Below are positions 8,753 through 17,070 of a stretch of 64,000 nt of DNA, piece by piece (positions within the stretch are counted from its first letter, which is position 1; each line of letters opens with the position of its first letter). The notes below the pieces were generated by a model. That model saw only the letters and a program-made list of their open reading frames with translations, had not been told where the DNA came from and made no database searches. The position numbers and the translations under genes are program-made. Source of the DNA: Mangrovibrevibacter kandeliae (GTDB lineage Bacteria > Pseudomonadota > Alphaproteobacteria > Rhizobiales > Rhizobiaceae); contig NZ_JANIFJ010000010.1 of the NCBI RefSeq assembly GCF_024519155.1, forward strand, positions 1 to 64,000. Direction: 5' to 3'.

Positions 8753-9472
8753 TCAGCCGCGGGCGAGGGCGGCGAAGCCGATGGCGAAGATCCGGCTGGT
8801 GCCGATGACGTAGGCCTTGGCCGCTTCCAGCCTGAACAGGCCATGGAAGGCGCGGTCGAGCACGTTGAGGCCACCCGTGGTGACGCCGAAGGATGGCATC
8901 ACGAGGCGCGAGCCGTCGGTGGCGAAGCAGGCGCCGCGGGTCGAGCGGCCACCGCCGCTGACGCGGGCGACCGGGTGGAGGTGACCCGCGATCTCGCCGG
9001 CGCGCGGGGCCGGTGTCGGCTCGTGACGGAAGACCAGTCCGCCGACCGCGCGCTCCTGCCGGGTTTCGCCGCCGATGAGGGCCGGCGGCTCCGGATCGTG
9101 GTTGCCGGCGATCCAGGTCCAGTCGCGGCCGGCCATCAGCCGCGTCAGTGTTTCGCGGAAGGCGGCCGGCATCAGCGCCGCTCCGTGCCGGTCGTGGAAC
9201 GAGTCCCCCAGGCAGATGACCTGCTTCGGCCGGTGCCGCTCCAGCGCGCTCTCGAGCAGCGCGAGCGTCATCGCCGTGTCGTAGGGCGGCAGGAGCATGC
9301 CGCGGCGCGCGAAGGCCGCGCCCTTTTCCAGATGCAGGTCCGAGACCACCAGGAGGTCGTGCTCGGGCACGACGATGACACCGGCCGGATCGCACAGCAC
9401 CGCCTCGCCGTTGAGCTCGATCTCCACCGGCTCGCAGTCGACCCGCCGCAGGCGGCGAAGCATCATGGTCAT
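8753..9472 (-). CDS. pdeM: Ligase-associated DNA damage response endonuclease PdeM (metallophosphoesterase)
   Basis: A 239-aa calcineurin-like metallophosphoesterase. All metal-binding motifs are present in order: SDLHLEKG, GDSFHD, GNHDPEP and GHLHP. Size and motifs fit PdeM, a nuclease normally encoded with a DEXH helicase, a beta-CASP exonuclease and an ATP-dependent DNA ligase in a putative repair system. Here the helicase gene lies upstream on the same strand (11890-14418) but is separated by four plus-strand genes, so the two cannot share a simple transcript. The start is taken at ATG 9472; ATGs at 9466 and 9463 are also possible, and no clear ribosome binding site decides between them. 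Confidence 0.88.
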   Translation of the reverse strand: MTMMLRRLRRVDCEPVEIELNGEAVLCDPAGVIVVPEHDLLVVSDLHLEKGAAFARRGMLLPPYDTAMTLALLESALERHRPKQVICLGDSFHDRHGAALMPAAFRETLTRLMAGRDWTWIAGNHDPEPPALIGGETRQERAVGGLVFRHEPTPAPRAGEIAGHLHPVARVSGGGRSTRGACFATDGSRLVMPSFGVTTGGLNVLDRAFHGLFRLEAAKAYVIGTSRIFAIGFAALARG

Positions 9473-9693
9473 GCGCGGTCTGCCGGGTCCCACCGTGATT
9501 CGTCCTTTGTTCCAATCGAATCCAAAACGTCTCTCGGCACAAGCCGTCGCCGTCGTCGCATCCCGCACCCGGCCGTAGGGAGGGCGCGCCGGCGCGTAGG
9601 AGGTCGCAGGGCGGCTCGTATCCAGAGCAGACGAGATCGAAGCGGCCCTGTGGCGAAGGCGATGCTTTCAGGGCCTGCAGCGGAGTTTCAAGC

Positions 9694-10137
9694 ATGATGA
9701 AGCGCATGATCGTGCCGGTCGTCGGCCTCGCCGTCCTCCTCGCGGCACACGGCACAGTCCTGGCGCAGACGACGCCGATGCTCAAGCTGTTCGACCGGGC
9801 GGATGCCAATCACGACGGCCGGCTCGACAAGACCGAGATTGCCGCGGCGCGCGGGCGGCTGTTCGATCGCCTCGACCGCAACGGCGACGGCAGCCTTGAT
9901 CCGGCTGAACTGCAGGCGGCGGGCCAGCGAGCCGAAGCCGCTTCCGCGCGGGTCCAGGCGGTCGCCGCTCGCCGCCTCGAGCGGCTGCAGCGCCTGGACA
10001 CCGACGGCGACGGGTCGGTCTCCCGGACGGAATACATGGCGGGCCGCGCGGCCTTTGCGCGGTTGGACCGTGACGGGGACGGCGTGCTGTCGCGCCAGGA
10101 GGTGGAGGACGCAGGCACCCTGCGGCGCAAGAAGTGA
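9694..10137 (+). CDS. Exported EF-hand calcium-binding protein
   Basis: A 147-aa protein with a signal peptide (MMKRMIVPVVGLAVLLAAHG, cleavage near VLAQT) and four EF-hand loops in two pairs: DANHDGRLDKTE, DRNGDGSLDPAE, DTDGDGSVSRTE and DRDGDGVLSRQE. Each loop has Asp/Asn or Ser/Thr at positions 1, 3 and 5, Gly at 6 and Glu at 12. They should therefore bind Ca2+ in the periplasm. It is the first gene of a plus-strand run of four (EF-hand, ECF sigma, membrane protein, metal-sensor-like protein). A role in signal sensing is inferred from this neighbourhood, not from the protein itself. Confidence 0.9.
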   Translation: MMKRMIVPVVGLAVLLAAHGTVLAQTTPMLKLFDRADANHDGRLDKTEIAAARGRLFDRLDRNGDGSLDPAELQAAGQRAEAASARVQAVAARRLERLQRLDTDGDGSVSRTEYMAGRAAFARLDRDGDGVLSRQEVEDAGTLRRKK

Positions 10138-10315
10138 TACCGGATATCCTGATCTTCCTGTCCTGCTACAGCGGGAGACTGTCGAATGCCGCCCGGACGG
10201 CAACTCTGTGGCACCCACGGCGCGGCCTGCGCCTGCGCAGCGCCGGCGCCCGCAAGAGCGAGCTCGTCGAGGATCGCTGCGAGCGCACGCATGACGACCC
10301 GCAGCGTCGGATCGC

Positions 10316-11032
10316 ATGACCGCCGTCGCCGCGGCTCGCACGTTCGAGTGGCAGGCGGTCGTCGCGATGCCGGCGGCGCGTGATGCGACGGCGACGGCGG
10401 TGAGCGAGGCGCGGGAGCCTCGCGCCGGCGCGACGGCAGGGCCACGCGATCCGGCCGGGGATGCGGCGCTTCTCGCGCGGATGGCCGCCGGCGACCAGCG
10501 GGCGCTGGCCGTCCTCGTGTCACGGCATGGCGGCGCGCTCCGGTCCTTCGCCACGCGCTTCCTCGGCAGTGCCGTCGATGCGGAGGAGGTGGTGCAGGAC
10601 GTCTTCCTGCGCGCCTGGACGCATGCCGCCCGCTTCCGGCCTGATCTGGCGAGCCCGAGTACCTGGCTCTACCGGATCGCGGTGAACCGCTGCATCGACG
10701 TCAGGCGCGGCCAGGCGTTGCGTCGCTTCTTCGGCTGGGACGACGCGCTGGAGGAGGTGGCGAGCGATGCGCCCGACCCGCTGCGCGAACTGGCGGGGCG
10801 CGACGCGCTCGGCCGTGCGCGGGGCGCCATCCGGGCGCTGCCCGACCGCCAGCGCATGGCGCTCCTGCTCAGCGTCGTCACCGGGCTCGACAATGGCGAA
10901 ATCGGAGCGGCGATGGCGCTGAGCCGCGGCGGTGTGGAACAGTTGCTGGTGCGGGCGCGTCGCACGCTGAGGGCCAGGCTGGACGCGGACGGCATCGAAC
11001 GGGTAACGCCCGAGGACGGGCGGGAGGCATGA
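10316..11032 (+). CDS. ECF-type RNA polymerase sigma factor
   Basis: A 238-aa sigma-70 family protein of the extracytoplasmic-function type. Sigma region 2 spans ~75-140 (VDAEEVVQDVFLRAW, then PSTWLYRIAVNRCIDVRRG), and region 4 spans ~170-225 (LPDRQRMALLLSVVTGLDNG, then a HTH). Region 3 is absent. The N-terminal ~60 residues are unusually long and Ala-rich, and a later start is possible. The 178 bp before the ATG contain no recognised gene and could hold its promoter. The stop is 1 nt from the next gene's ATG (TGACATG), consistent with an adjacent anti-sigma factor. Confidence 0.9.
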   Translation: MTAVAAARTFEWQAVVAMPAARDATATAVSEAREPRAGATAGPRDPAGDAALLARMAAGDQRALAVLVSRHGGALRSFATRFLGSAVDAEEVVQDVFLRAWTHAARFRPDLASPSTWLYRIAVNRCIDVRRGQALRRFFGWDDALEEVASDAPDPLRELAGRDALGRARGAIRALPDRQRMALLLSVVTGLDNGEIGAAMALSRGGVEQLLVRARRTLRARLDADGIERVTPEDGREA

Positions 11033-11033
11033 C

Positions 11034-11486
11034 ATGGACCGTGTGATTTTCGACGACTGCCTCCTGCGCTTCGGGCCGGACCTCGATCGATGGCCGGAGC
11101 CCCAGCGCAGCGCAGCGTATGCATTCGTCGGCGGCGATGCGGCGGCGGCGGCCCGACTCGACCGCGACGTCGCCCTCGGCGATCTCATCCGGCGTGCCAG
11201 CGCTGTCGCGCCCGGGTCGGACGCGGCGCTGGTCGGTGCGGTACTGGCCAAGGCGGCCGCGCCACGGCGGCGCGGCGCTCTTTCCACCAGCGTCATCGCG
11301 CATCTCGGCCCGCGCTTCGCGGTTCCGGCCTTTGCGGTCTTCTGCCTCCTGTTCGGCGGCGCGGGCTTTGCCATCGGCATTGCGGCGCAGAGCGAGACCA
11401 ACGACGCGCTGATGAACGTCGCGGAGGGCGACTTCATGCTGATGGACGGCGGCGCCCTCGCGCTCGAACCCGGCGGGAACGGCTGA
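11034..11486 (+). CDS. Probable single-span anti-sigma-like membrane protein
   Basis: A 150-aa protein with a ~95-residue cytoplasmic N-terminal domain, one membrane span (~101-122, FAVPAFAVFCLLFGGAGFAI) and a short periplasmic tail. I do not recognise a named family. Its position directly after an ECF sigma gene, start one base after the sigma stop, and its topology fit an anti-sigma factor that holds the sigma factor at the membrane. It has no zinc-binding HxxxCxxC motif, so it would not be a ZAS-type anti-sigma. The next gene starts 2 nt after its stop. The function is inferred from context. Confidence 0.6.
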   Translation: MDRVIFDDCLLRFGPDLDRWPEPQRSAAYAFVGGDAAAAARLDRDVALGDLIRRASAVAPGSDAALVGAVLAKAAAPRRRGALSTSVIAHLGPRFAVPAFAVFCLLFGGAGFAIGIAAQSETNDALMNVAEGDFMLMDGGALALEPGGNG

Positions 11487-11487
11487 G

Positions 11488-11877
11488 ATGCGGCGCTGGC
11501 TGATCCCCGCTCTCCTCGTCCTGTCGCTGGCCGTCAACGTCTTCACGATCGGCTTCGGCTTCGCCCGCTACTGGCCTGGACACACGCTCGCCGCGCTCGG
11601 GGCGGACGCGATCGATTCCTATCCGCGTTCGATGCGCAAGGAGCTGTGGCGCGAGGTGCGGATGAACCGCGACGAGATCCATGCCGAGCTTGCGCGGCTG
11701 AACGCAGCCCGTGCGGCCATGCGCGAGGCGATCTCGGCGACGCCCTACGACGCGGCAAGGGCTCGCGCGGCCGCCGACGACGTGCAGCGCATCACCGCCG
11801 AGATCCAGGAAAAGCTGCAGGCGCACATCCTTGCCGCGGCCGGCCGCGCGCATGGCGAGGACGTCGCGGCGCAGTAG
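11488..11877 (+). CDS. Periplasmic heavy-metal sensor-like protein (CnrX/Spy type)
   Basis: A 129-aa protein with an N-terminal membrane anchor (~3-24, RRWLIPALLVLSLAVNVFTI) and an all-helical, Arg/Glu/Ala-rich periplasmic region resembling the CnrX/ZraP/Spy periplasmic metal-sensor or chaperone families. In CnrYXH-like systems such a protein controls an anti-sigma/ECF sigma pair. The 2-nt spacing to the anti-sigma-like gene makes that arrangement likely. Obvious metal ligands are few: a His at ~108 of the helical part and acidic residues. Metal binding is therefore not demonstrated by sequence. Confidence 0.72.
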   Translation: MRRWLIPALLVLSLAVNVFTIGFGFARYWPGHTLAALGADAIDSYPRSMRKELWREVRMNRDEIHAELARLNAARAAMREAISATPYDAARARAAADDVQRITAEIQEKLQAHILAAAGRAHGEDVAAQ

Positions 11878-11889
11878 GGGTAGGGCGCC

Positions 11890-14418
11890 TCATCCGAGCG
11901 CCCGCTCGATCAGCTCGGCCTCCGCCGCTTCGGCGAGCAGGTCGTCGCGCGCCTCGCCGGCAACGCTCTCCCGTCCGATCTCCAGCATGATCGGCACGGC
12001 CAGCGGCGAGACCTGATCGAGGTCCCTGTGCACGATGTGGTGCTTGATGCGGGCGAGGAGGTCGGAGACGCGCTTGACGTCGAGGAGCCCGGTCGCCGCA
12101 TCCGCCCAGGTCGCCTTGAGGAGCAGGTGGTCCGGCTCGTGGACGCGCAGGACGTCGTAGATGAGGTCGGACGACACCGTCACCTGCCGCCCGGTCTTCT
12201 CCTGCCCGGGGTGGCGCTTCTCGATCAGGCCGGAGATCACGGCGCACTGGCGGAAGGAGCGCTTGAGCAGCCAGGAGTCGGACATCCAGCCTTCGAGGTC
12301 GTCGCCGAGCATGTCCTCGTCGAACAGGGCGTCGAGCGACAGGAGCCCGTTGTCGATCATCGCGCCCATGTCGCCGAGGCCCCAGATCGAGATGGCGTAG
12401 TCCGTGGCGACGAAGCCGAGCGGGCGCGCTCGGGCCCGCTCCAGCCGGCGCGTCAGGAGCATTCCGAGCGTCTGGTGCGCGATCCGGCCCTCGAAGGGAT
12501 AGATCACCATGAAGAAGCGCTTGCCGTTGGGGAAGGTCTCGATCAGGAGCTCGTCCGCCTTGGGGATGACCGACTTCTTCTGCTGGATCGCCAGCCAGTC
12601 GGACACCTGGTCGGGCAGCGCCCCCCAGCGGGCCGGGTCGGCGAGCATCGCGCGCACCTCGGCTGCGAGGAAGGTCGTCAGCGGGAACTTGCCGCCGGCA
12701 TAGGAGGGGATCTTGGCGTCGGCGTCGGGCGCCTTCGAGACGAAGCAGGTGTTTTCGAACAGCGTCTCGAAGCGCAGCACCTGGCCGGCGAAGAAGAAGG
12801 TGTCGCCGGGCTCCAGCGACTCCACGAAGCTCTCCTCCAGCTTGCCGAGCACCGGCCCGCCGCGCGACAGGCCGCTCCGACTCTTCCTCGACACCATCCG
12901 CACGTCCAGCATCGGCGCCTCGAGGATGGTGCCGGCATTCAGCCGGTACTGCTGGGCGATGCGGCCGTTGGCGATGCGCCAGGTGCCGTCGCTGGTCTTG
13001 CGGATCTTGGCGTACTGCTCGTAGACGCGCAGCGCGTAGCCGCCGGTCGCGACGAAGTCGACGACCTGCTCGAAGGTCTCCCAGTCGAGGTCGCGATAGG
13101 GCGCGGCGGAGGTGATCTCCTCGTAGAGCGCCTCGGCCCGGAAGGGCGCGGCGACGGCCATGCCGAGCACGTGCTGGGCGAGGACGTCGAGCGCACCGGC
13201 CCGCAGCGGCGGCGAATCCTGCGCGCCGAGATAGTTGGCGTCGAGCGCCGCCTTGCACTCCATCACCTCGAAGCGGTTGGCCGGCACCAGGATCGCCCGC
13301 GACGGCTCGTCCATGCGGTGATTGGCGCGCCCGATGCGCTGGGCGAGGCGCGAGGCGCCCTTCGGCGCGCCCACGTGGATCACGAGGTCGACGTCGCCCC
13401 AGTCGATGCCGAGATCGAGCGTCGAGGTCGCGACCACGGCCCGCAACCGGTTCGCCGCCATCGCCGCCTCGACCTTGCGGCGCTGGTTGACGTCGAGCGA
13501 GCCGTGGTGGAGGGCGATCGGCAGCGTCTCCTCGTTCACCCGCCACAGCTCCTGGAACAGCCGCTCGGCGTGGTTGCGGGTGTTGACGAAAAGGAGCGTC
13601 GTGCGGTGCGCCTTGATCGTCTCGTAGATCTCCGGGATCGCATAGGTGGAGGTGTGGCCGCGCCAGGGCACCCGCTCCTCGGAGTCGAGGATGGTGATGA
13701 TCGGCTTGGCGCCCCCGTCGACGGTGATGAGGTCGGCCTTGGGGCGCGCGTCCGGCCGCTGCGCCACCAGCCACTCGCAGAGCTCGTCCGGGTCCGACAC
13801 CGTCGCCGACAGGCCGATCGTGCGCAGCCCCGGCTGCAGCGTCCTCAGCCGCGCGAGGCCGAGCGCCAGGAGGTGCCCGCGCTTGGAGGCGACGAGCGAG
13901 TGCAGCTCGTCGAAGATGACGTAGGTGAGATCGGCGAAGAAGCGCTCGGCGTCCTTGGCGGCGATGAGGAGCGCCAGCTGCTCGGGCGTCGTCAGCAGGA
14001 TGTCCGGGGGTTTGAGCTTCTGGCGCTGGCGCTTGACCTGGCTGGTGTCGCCGGTGCGCGTCTCCAGCGTCACCGGCAGGCCGATCTCGGCGACCGGCGT
14101 CTCGAGGTTGCGCTGGATGTCGACCGCGAGCGCCTTCAGCGGCGAGATGTAGAGCGTGTGGACGCCGCGCTGCGGCTCGCCGGGCTTGGCCTTGCCGCGC
14201 CGCGACAGGTCGACGAGCGCCGGGAGGAAGCCCGCCAGCGTCTTGCCGGCACCCGTCGGCGCGATCAGCAGCGCCGAGGCGCCGCCCTCGACGCGGGCGA
14301 GGAGATCGAGCTGGTGCAGGCGCGGCTGCCAGCCCTTCGCCGCGAACCAGCGCAGGAACGGCTCGGGCAGGGCGAAGGGAGCCGTCTCGGGCTCGATGAG
14401 GGCAGGGTGCGCGGTCAC
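11890..14418 (-). CDS. Ligase-associated DNA damage response DEXH-box helicase (Lhr-like)
   Basis: An 842-aa superfamily-2 helicase of the Lhr-like family. The Walker A motif APTGAGKT lies at residues 53-60, motif II DELH at 170-173, and motif III SATVSDP near 205. A helicase C-terminal domain contains STLDLGIDWGDV and RIGRANHR, followed by a long Lhr-type winged-helix/beta region to the end. Size and motifs fit the DEXH helicase of the ligase-associated repair set. The start is GTG 14418 and no convincing Shine-Dalgarno is visible. The stop lies 13 bp from the convergent metal-sensor gene. A long reading frame on the opposite strand of this gene is a composition artefact. Confidence 0.92.
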   Translation of the reverse strand: MTAHPALIEPETAPFALPEPFLRWFAAKGWQPRLHQLDLLARVEGGASALLIAPTGAGKTLAGFLPALVDLSRRGKAKPGEPQRGVHTLYISPLKALAVDIQRNLETPVAEIGLPVTLETRTGDTSQVKRQRQKLKPPDILLTTPEQLALLIAAKDAERFFADLTYVIFDELHSLVASKRGHLLALGLARLRTLQPGLRTIGLSATVSDPDELCEWLVAQRPDARPKADLITVDGGAKPIITILDSEERVPWRGHTSTYAIPEIYETIKAHRTTLLFVNTRNHAERLFQELWRVNEETLPIALHHGSLDVNQRRKVEAAMAANRLRAVVATSTLDLGIDWGDVDLVIHVGAPKGASRLAQRIGRANHRMDEPSRAILVPANRFEVMECKAALDANYLGAQDSPPLRAGALDVLAQHVLGMAVAAPFRAEALYEEITSAAPYRDLDWETFEQVVDFVATGGYALRVYEQYAKIRKTSDGTWRIANGRIAQQYRLNAGTILEAPMLDVRMVSRKSRSGLSRGGPVLGKLEESFVESLEPGDTFFFAGQVLRFETLFENTCFVSKAPDADAKIPSYAGGKFPLTTFLAAEVRAMLADPARWGALPDQVSDWLAIQQKKSVIPKADELLIETFPNGKRFFMVIYPFEGRIAHQTLGMLLTRRLERARARPLGFVATDYAISIWGLGDMGAMIDNGLLSLDALFDEDMLGDDLEGWMSDSWLLKRSFRQCAVISGLIEKRHPGQEKTGRQVTVSSDLIYDVLRVHEPDHLLLKATWADAATGLLDVKRVSDLLARIKHHIVHRDLDQVSPLAVPIMLEIGRESVAGEARDDLLAEAAEAELIERALG

Positions 14419-14461
14419 GGGAGTCAGAGGTATGACTCGGCCTGCGCCTCGCCAAGGACCC

Positions 14462-15097
14462 TCAGCGTGCCGTGTAGCGGTCCGTGCGGTGGTTGATCGC
14501 CAGGAACAGGTTGTAGACGAGGGCGCCGAGCACCGAATAGGCGATCTTGTCCGGCGTCAGCACCGTGAAGGACAGTGCCAGGATCGCCATGTCGAAGCCG
14601 AGCTGCACGTAGCCGGCGCGCCAGCCGAAGGTCTCCTGGCAGAAGAAGGCGAGGATGCCGATGCCGCCGAGGCTCGCCCGGTGGCGGAAGAGCGCGAGGA
14701 GGCCGAAGCCGAGGAGCAGGCCGGCCAGGATCGCGCCGGTCAGCCGGTCGACGAAGGCGAAGGTGATCAGCTGCGGCTGGACGGCGGTGATCAGCGACAG
14801 GAGCGCGATGGCCGCGAAGGTCTTCAGCGTGAAGCCCAGCCCCATGCGCCCGATGGCGAGGAGGTAGAAGGGCAGGTTCACCACGAAGAAGACGAGGCCG
14901 AAGTTCCAGCCGGTCGCATAGGTGATGACGAAGGCGAGGCCCGCCGTGCCGCCGGTGAGCAGGCCGAGGAAGTGCAGGATGCCGATCGACAGCGCCGAGA
15001 TGACGACGCCGGTGAAGAGGCCCTGCGCGTCCTCCAACGGCGTGTGGTTGGTGGCCGACGACGTCCAGTCGCCGAGCGAGCCGAGCTGCACTCTCAT
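14462..15097 (-). CDS. YitT family membrane protein
   Basis: A 211-aa inner-membrane protein with five to six hydrophobic spans from residue ~28 to ~200. It carries the YitT-type segment GLLTGGTAGLAFVITYATG near residue 47 and a second Gly-rich segment RASLGGIGILAFF near residue 138. YitT proteins (DUF161) are predicted transporters without an assigned substrate. It ends 43 bp before the helicase start on the same strand and could be co-transcribed with it. The C-terminal DUF2179 domain of longer family members is absent. Confidence 0.85.
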   Translation of the reverse strand: MRVQLGSLGDWTSSATNHTPLEDAQGLFTGVVISALSIGILHFLGLLTGGTAGLAFVITYATGWNFGLVFFVVNLPFYLLAIGRMGLGFTLKTFAAIALLSLITAVQPQLITFAFVDRLTGAILAGLLLGFGLLALFRHRASLGGIGILAFFCQETFGWRAGYVQLGFDMAILALSFTVLTPDKIAYSVLGALVYNLFLAINHRTDRYTAR

Positions 15098-15199
15098 GTC
15101 ACGAATACTCCTGTGCCGCAGGACCGGACGGCGCCGGCGCTCGAGATCTCGCAGGGCAGCATAGCCTGCGGCACGCCGCCCGCGAGAGGCGGGATGCGG

Positions 15200-16216
15200 T
15201 CAATGAAGCGACGGACGGGGGGCCTCCTCGAGCGCCGGCGGCGTCGCGAGCAGGGTCGCATCGGCAAAGGCCGGCAGGAGGGTCGGGAGCGTTTCGGCCG
15301 GCGCCGGCGCGAGCACGACGACGAAGCCATCGACGTCCTCGCCGCGGTCCTGCCGCAGCACCGTCTCGCGGCAGACGCGGACAGTGAAGCCTTCGCGCTC
15401 GGCCAGTGCCTCGAGACCGGCGCGCGAGTGGGCGAAGCGCAGCGAGTCCCGCAGGACGAAGGTCTCCGGCCCGCCGTGCGCCTCGACGGTGAAGGCGAAG
15501 AGCCCATCCGCCGTCAGCGCCTGGCGCACCCGGCGGAACGCGGGCGCGAGGTCGCCGAGATAGATCAGGACGTCGGCGGCGGTGACGAGGTCGTAGCGGC
15601 CGCTTTCGCCCGGCTCGGCGACGGCGACGTCGCCCGCGCTCAGCCGGTCGTAGACGCCCTTGGCGCCGGCCTTGGCGAGCATGCCGGCGGAGAGGTCGAT
15701 GCCGGCGAGGTGGCTGACCGACTTGCGCAGGCGCTCGCCCATCAGGCCGGTGCCGCAGCCGAGGTCGAGCGCTTCGGCAAAGCGCCTGGCGGGGTGTCCA
15801 AGCTCGCCGAGGGCGGTGAAGATCGCCTCCGGCGCGCGGTAGCCGAGCGTCTCGACGAGCGCGGTGTCGAAGCGGTCGGCATACTGGTCGAAGAGGCCTG
15901 CGACGAAGGCGGCGGGCGCCGCATCCGGCAGCGGCGCGAGACCGGCCTGCGCGAGCTTCAGCTCGGCGCCGAAGCGATCGGCCGCGTCGAGCCGGAGCAC
16001 CGTGCGCCACGCGCCTTCCGCCTCCGCCGCAAGCCCGGCGACACTGGCGAATTCGGCCAGGCGGAACCAGCCGGCGGCCCACGCAGGCGCACGCTCCAAC
16101 GCCTGACGCATCAGGTCGGCCGCGGCGGCGGGATCACCCGCTTCCGCCAGCATGTGGGCATAGTCGGCGCGGCGGTCGGCGGTGGGATCGCCGGACGAAT
16201 GGATGCTGAAAGCCAA
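15200..16216 (-). CDS. SAM-dependent methyltransferase with N-terminal TPR-like region
   Basis: A class I methyltransferase preceded by a short helical repeat region. Residues ~15-85 contain paired helices with TPR-like spacing (AAADLMRQALERAPAWAAGW). The Rossmann methyltransferase part has motif I ALDLGCGTGLMGE, then HLAGIDLSAGML, and motif II/III YDLVTAADVLIYLGDL. The substrate is unknown. The frame is open to a GTG at 16288, but that extension has no ribosome binding site. A TTG at 16216 sits 9 nt after a GGAG and gives the N-terminus LAFSIHSSGDPTADRR, which looks like the true start. It is divergent from the cytidine deaminase gene. Confidence 0.85.
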   Translation of the reverse strand: MAFSIHSSGDPTADRRADYAHMLAEAGDPAAAADLMRQALERAPAWAAGWFRLAEFASVAGLAAEAEGAWRTVLRLDAADRFGAELKLAQAGLAPLPDAAPAAFVAGLFDQYADRFDTALVETLGYRAPEAIFTALGELGHPARRFAEALDLGCGTGLMGERLRKSVSHLAGIDLSAGMLAKAGAKGVYDRLSAGDVAVAEPGESGRYDLVTAADVLIYLGDLAPAFRRVRQALTADGLFAFTVEAHGGPETFVLRDSLRFAHSRAGLEALAEREGFTVRVCRETVLRQDRGEDVDGFVVVLAPAPAETLPTLLPAFADATLLATPPALEEAPRPSLH

Positions 16217-16357
16217 GGATGGATGCTCCGGAGGGCGGCGCGGATATGCGCTGCCGCGATGCGAAGCGCAAGGGGCCTCGCGCGACACGCACAGCCGCGT
16301 GCCAGCCTGGAGGCAAGATCCATGCTAAGGCACGAGGATTACAGCCGGGAGCACCAC

Positions 16358-16774
16358 ATGTCTGCCCACTCGATGACCGATGACGATCTCGTCGCCGCGG
16401 CCCGCGCGATCATCCGCAGCCGCTACGCGCCTGGTCGCCACGCTGTCGGCTGCGCCCTGCGCACGCGTTCGGGCCGGATCTATCTCGGCGTTCATCTGGA
16501 GTGCCATGTCGGGCGGGTCTCGGTCTGCGCCGAGGCGGTGGCGATCGGCCGCGCGGCGACGGATGGCGAAGGCGGCGCGATCGAAGCGATCGTCGCAGTG
16601 AGGCAGGCCTCAGCCACCGACGAGGCTCCAGGCGTCGTGTCGCCTTGCGGCATGTGTCGGGAAATGATCAGCGACTATGCGCCAGCGGCCATCGTCCTGC
16701 TGGCTTCGGACGACGGTCCGCGCCGCGTTCCGATCACGGAACTGCTGCCCGAGAAGTATAGGCGCGACGGTTGA
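16358..16774 (+). CDS. Cytidine deaminase
   Basis: A 138-aa zinc-dependent cytidine deaminase-like enzyme. Zinc and catalytic motifs are present: CAEAVAIGRA (Cys ligand and catalytic Glu) and PCGMCRE (two Cys ligands). Length matches the homotetrameric Cdd class, which converts cytidine or deoxycytidine to uridine in pyrimidine salvage. Related blasticidin-type deaminases share the motifs, so the exact substrate is not certain. The ATG at 16358 is chosen because GGGAG lies 6 nt upstream; a second in-frame ATG follows five codons later. It stands alone. Confidence 0.87.
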   Translation: MSAHSMTDDDLVAAARAIIRSRYAPGRHAVGCALRTRSGRIYLGVHLECHVGRVSVCAEAVAIGRAATDGEGGAIEAIVAVRQASATDEAPGVVSPCGMCREMISDYAPAAIVLLASDDGPRRVPITELLPEKYRRDG

Positions 16775-16875
16775 GCTCGGCGTTCGGCGCTGTGGGTTGC
16801 CCGGCCCGCTGCCGAGTCTCCTTCTGGGCAAACCTCGCCCATCGCCGAGGCACTCCCTCATCCCCTGCTGGGACT

Positions 16876-16892
16876 TCTCCCCAATGGGGAGA
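16876..16892. repeat. REP-like palindrome, copy 1
   Basis: Inverted repeat TCTCCCC-AAT-GGGGAGA in the 296-bp space between the cytidine deaminase and the HxlR regulator. It is a degenerate relative of the palindrome at 16956. Confidence 0.6.
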
Positions 16893-16955
16893 CGAACGCG
16901 GTTTCGGCCCCTTCCGCTTTCAACCGTTCGGGAGCGCCGGCGGACGAGCGCCCTT

Positions 16956-17005
16956 CTTCTCCCCGACGGGGAGAAGGTGCCGAGCGCAGCGAGGCGGATG
17001 AGGGG
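16956..17005. repeat. REP-like palindrome with conserved flank, copy 2
   Basis: A perfect 9-bp stem (CTTCTCCCC / GGGGAGAAG, loop GAC, 16956-16976) is followed by a purine-rich flank containing GCCGAGCGCAGCGAGGCGG. This combination matches the abundant intergenic palindromes of rhizobial genomes. It lies just 3' of both neighbouring genes, between convergent cytidine deaminase and HxlR. Confidence 0.65.
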
Positions 17006-17070
17006 GCGGCAGGCGTCCGTAGCCGTGTCCGAGGGCGAAAAGGCGGCTCCGTCGTCTCCCGCCTTCCGAA

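Noticed and set aside
10134-10319. A 61-codon frame between the EF-hand and sigma genes
   Set aside because: It has no ribosome binding site and no homology I recognise, and it overlaps the end of one gene and start of the next.
9694-11877. Prophage or transposon origin of the EF-hand/sigma cassette
   Set aside because: There is no integrase, transposase, flanking direct repeat or tRNA; base composition looks like the rest of the window.
12028-14496. An 822-codon plus-strand frame opposite the DEXH helicase
   Set aside because: It is antisense to a gene with full helicase motifs; the translation is low-complexity and has no recognisable domain.
14156-16774. An 872-codon plus-strand frame ending in cytidine deaminase
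   Set aside because: Only the last 138 codons are real; the rest is antisense to the helicase, YitT and methyltransferase genes. A good ribosome binding site at 16358 marks the true start.
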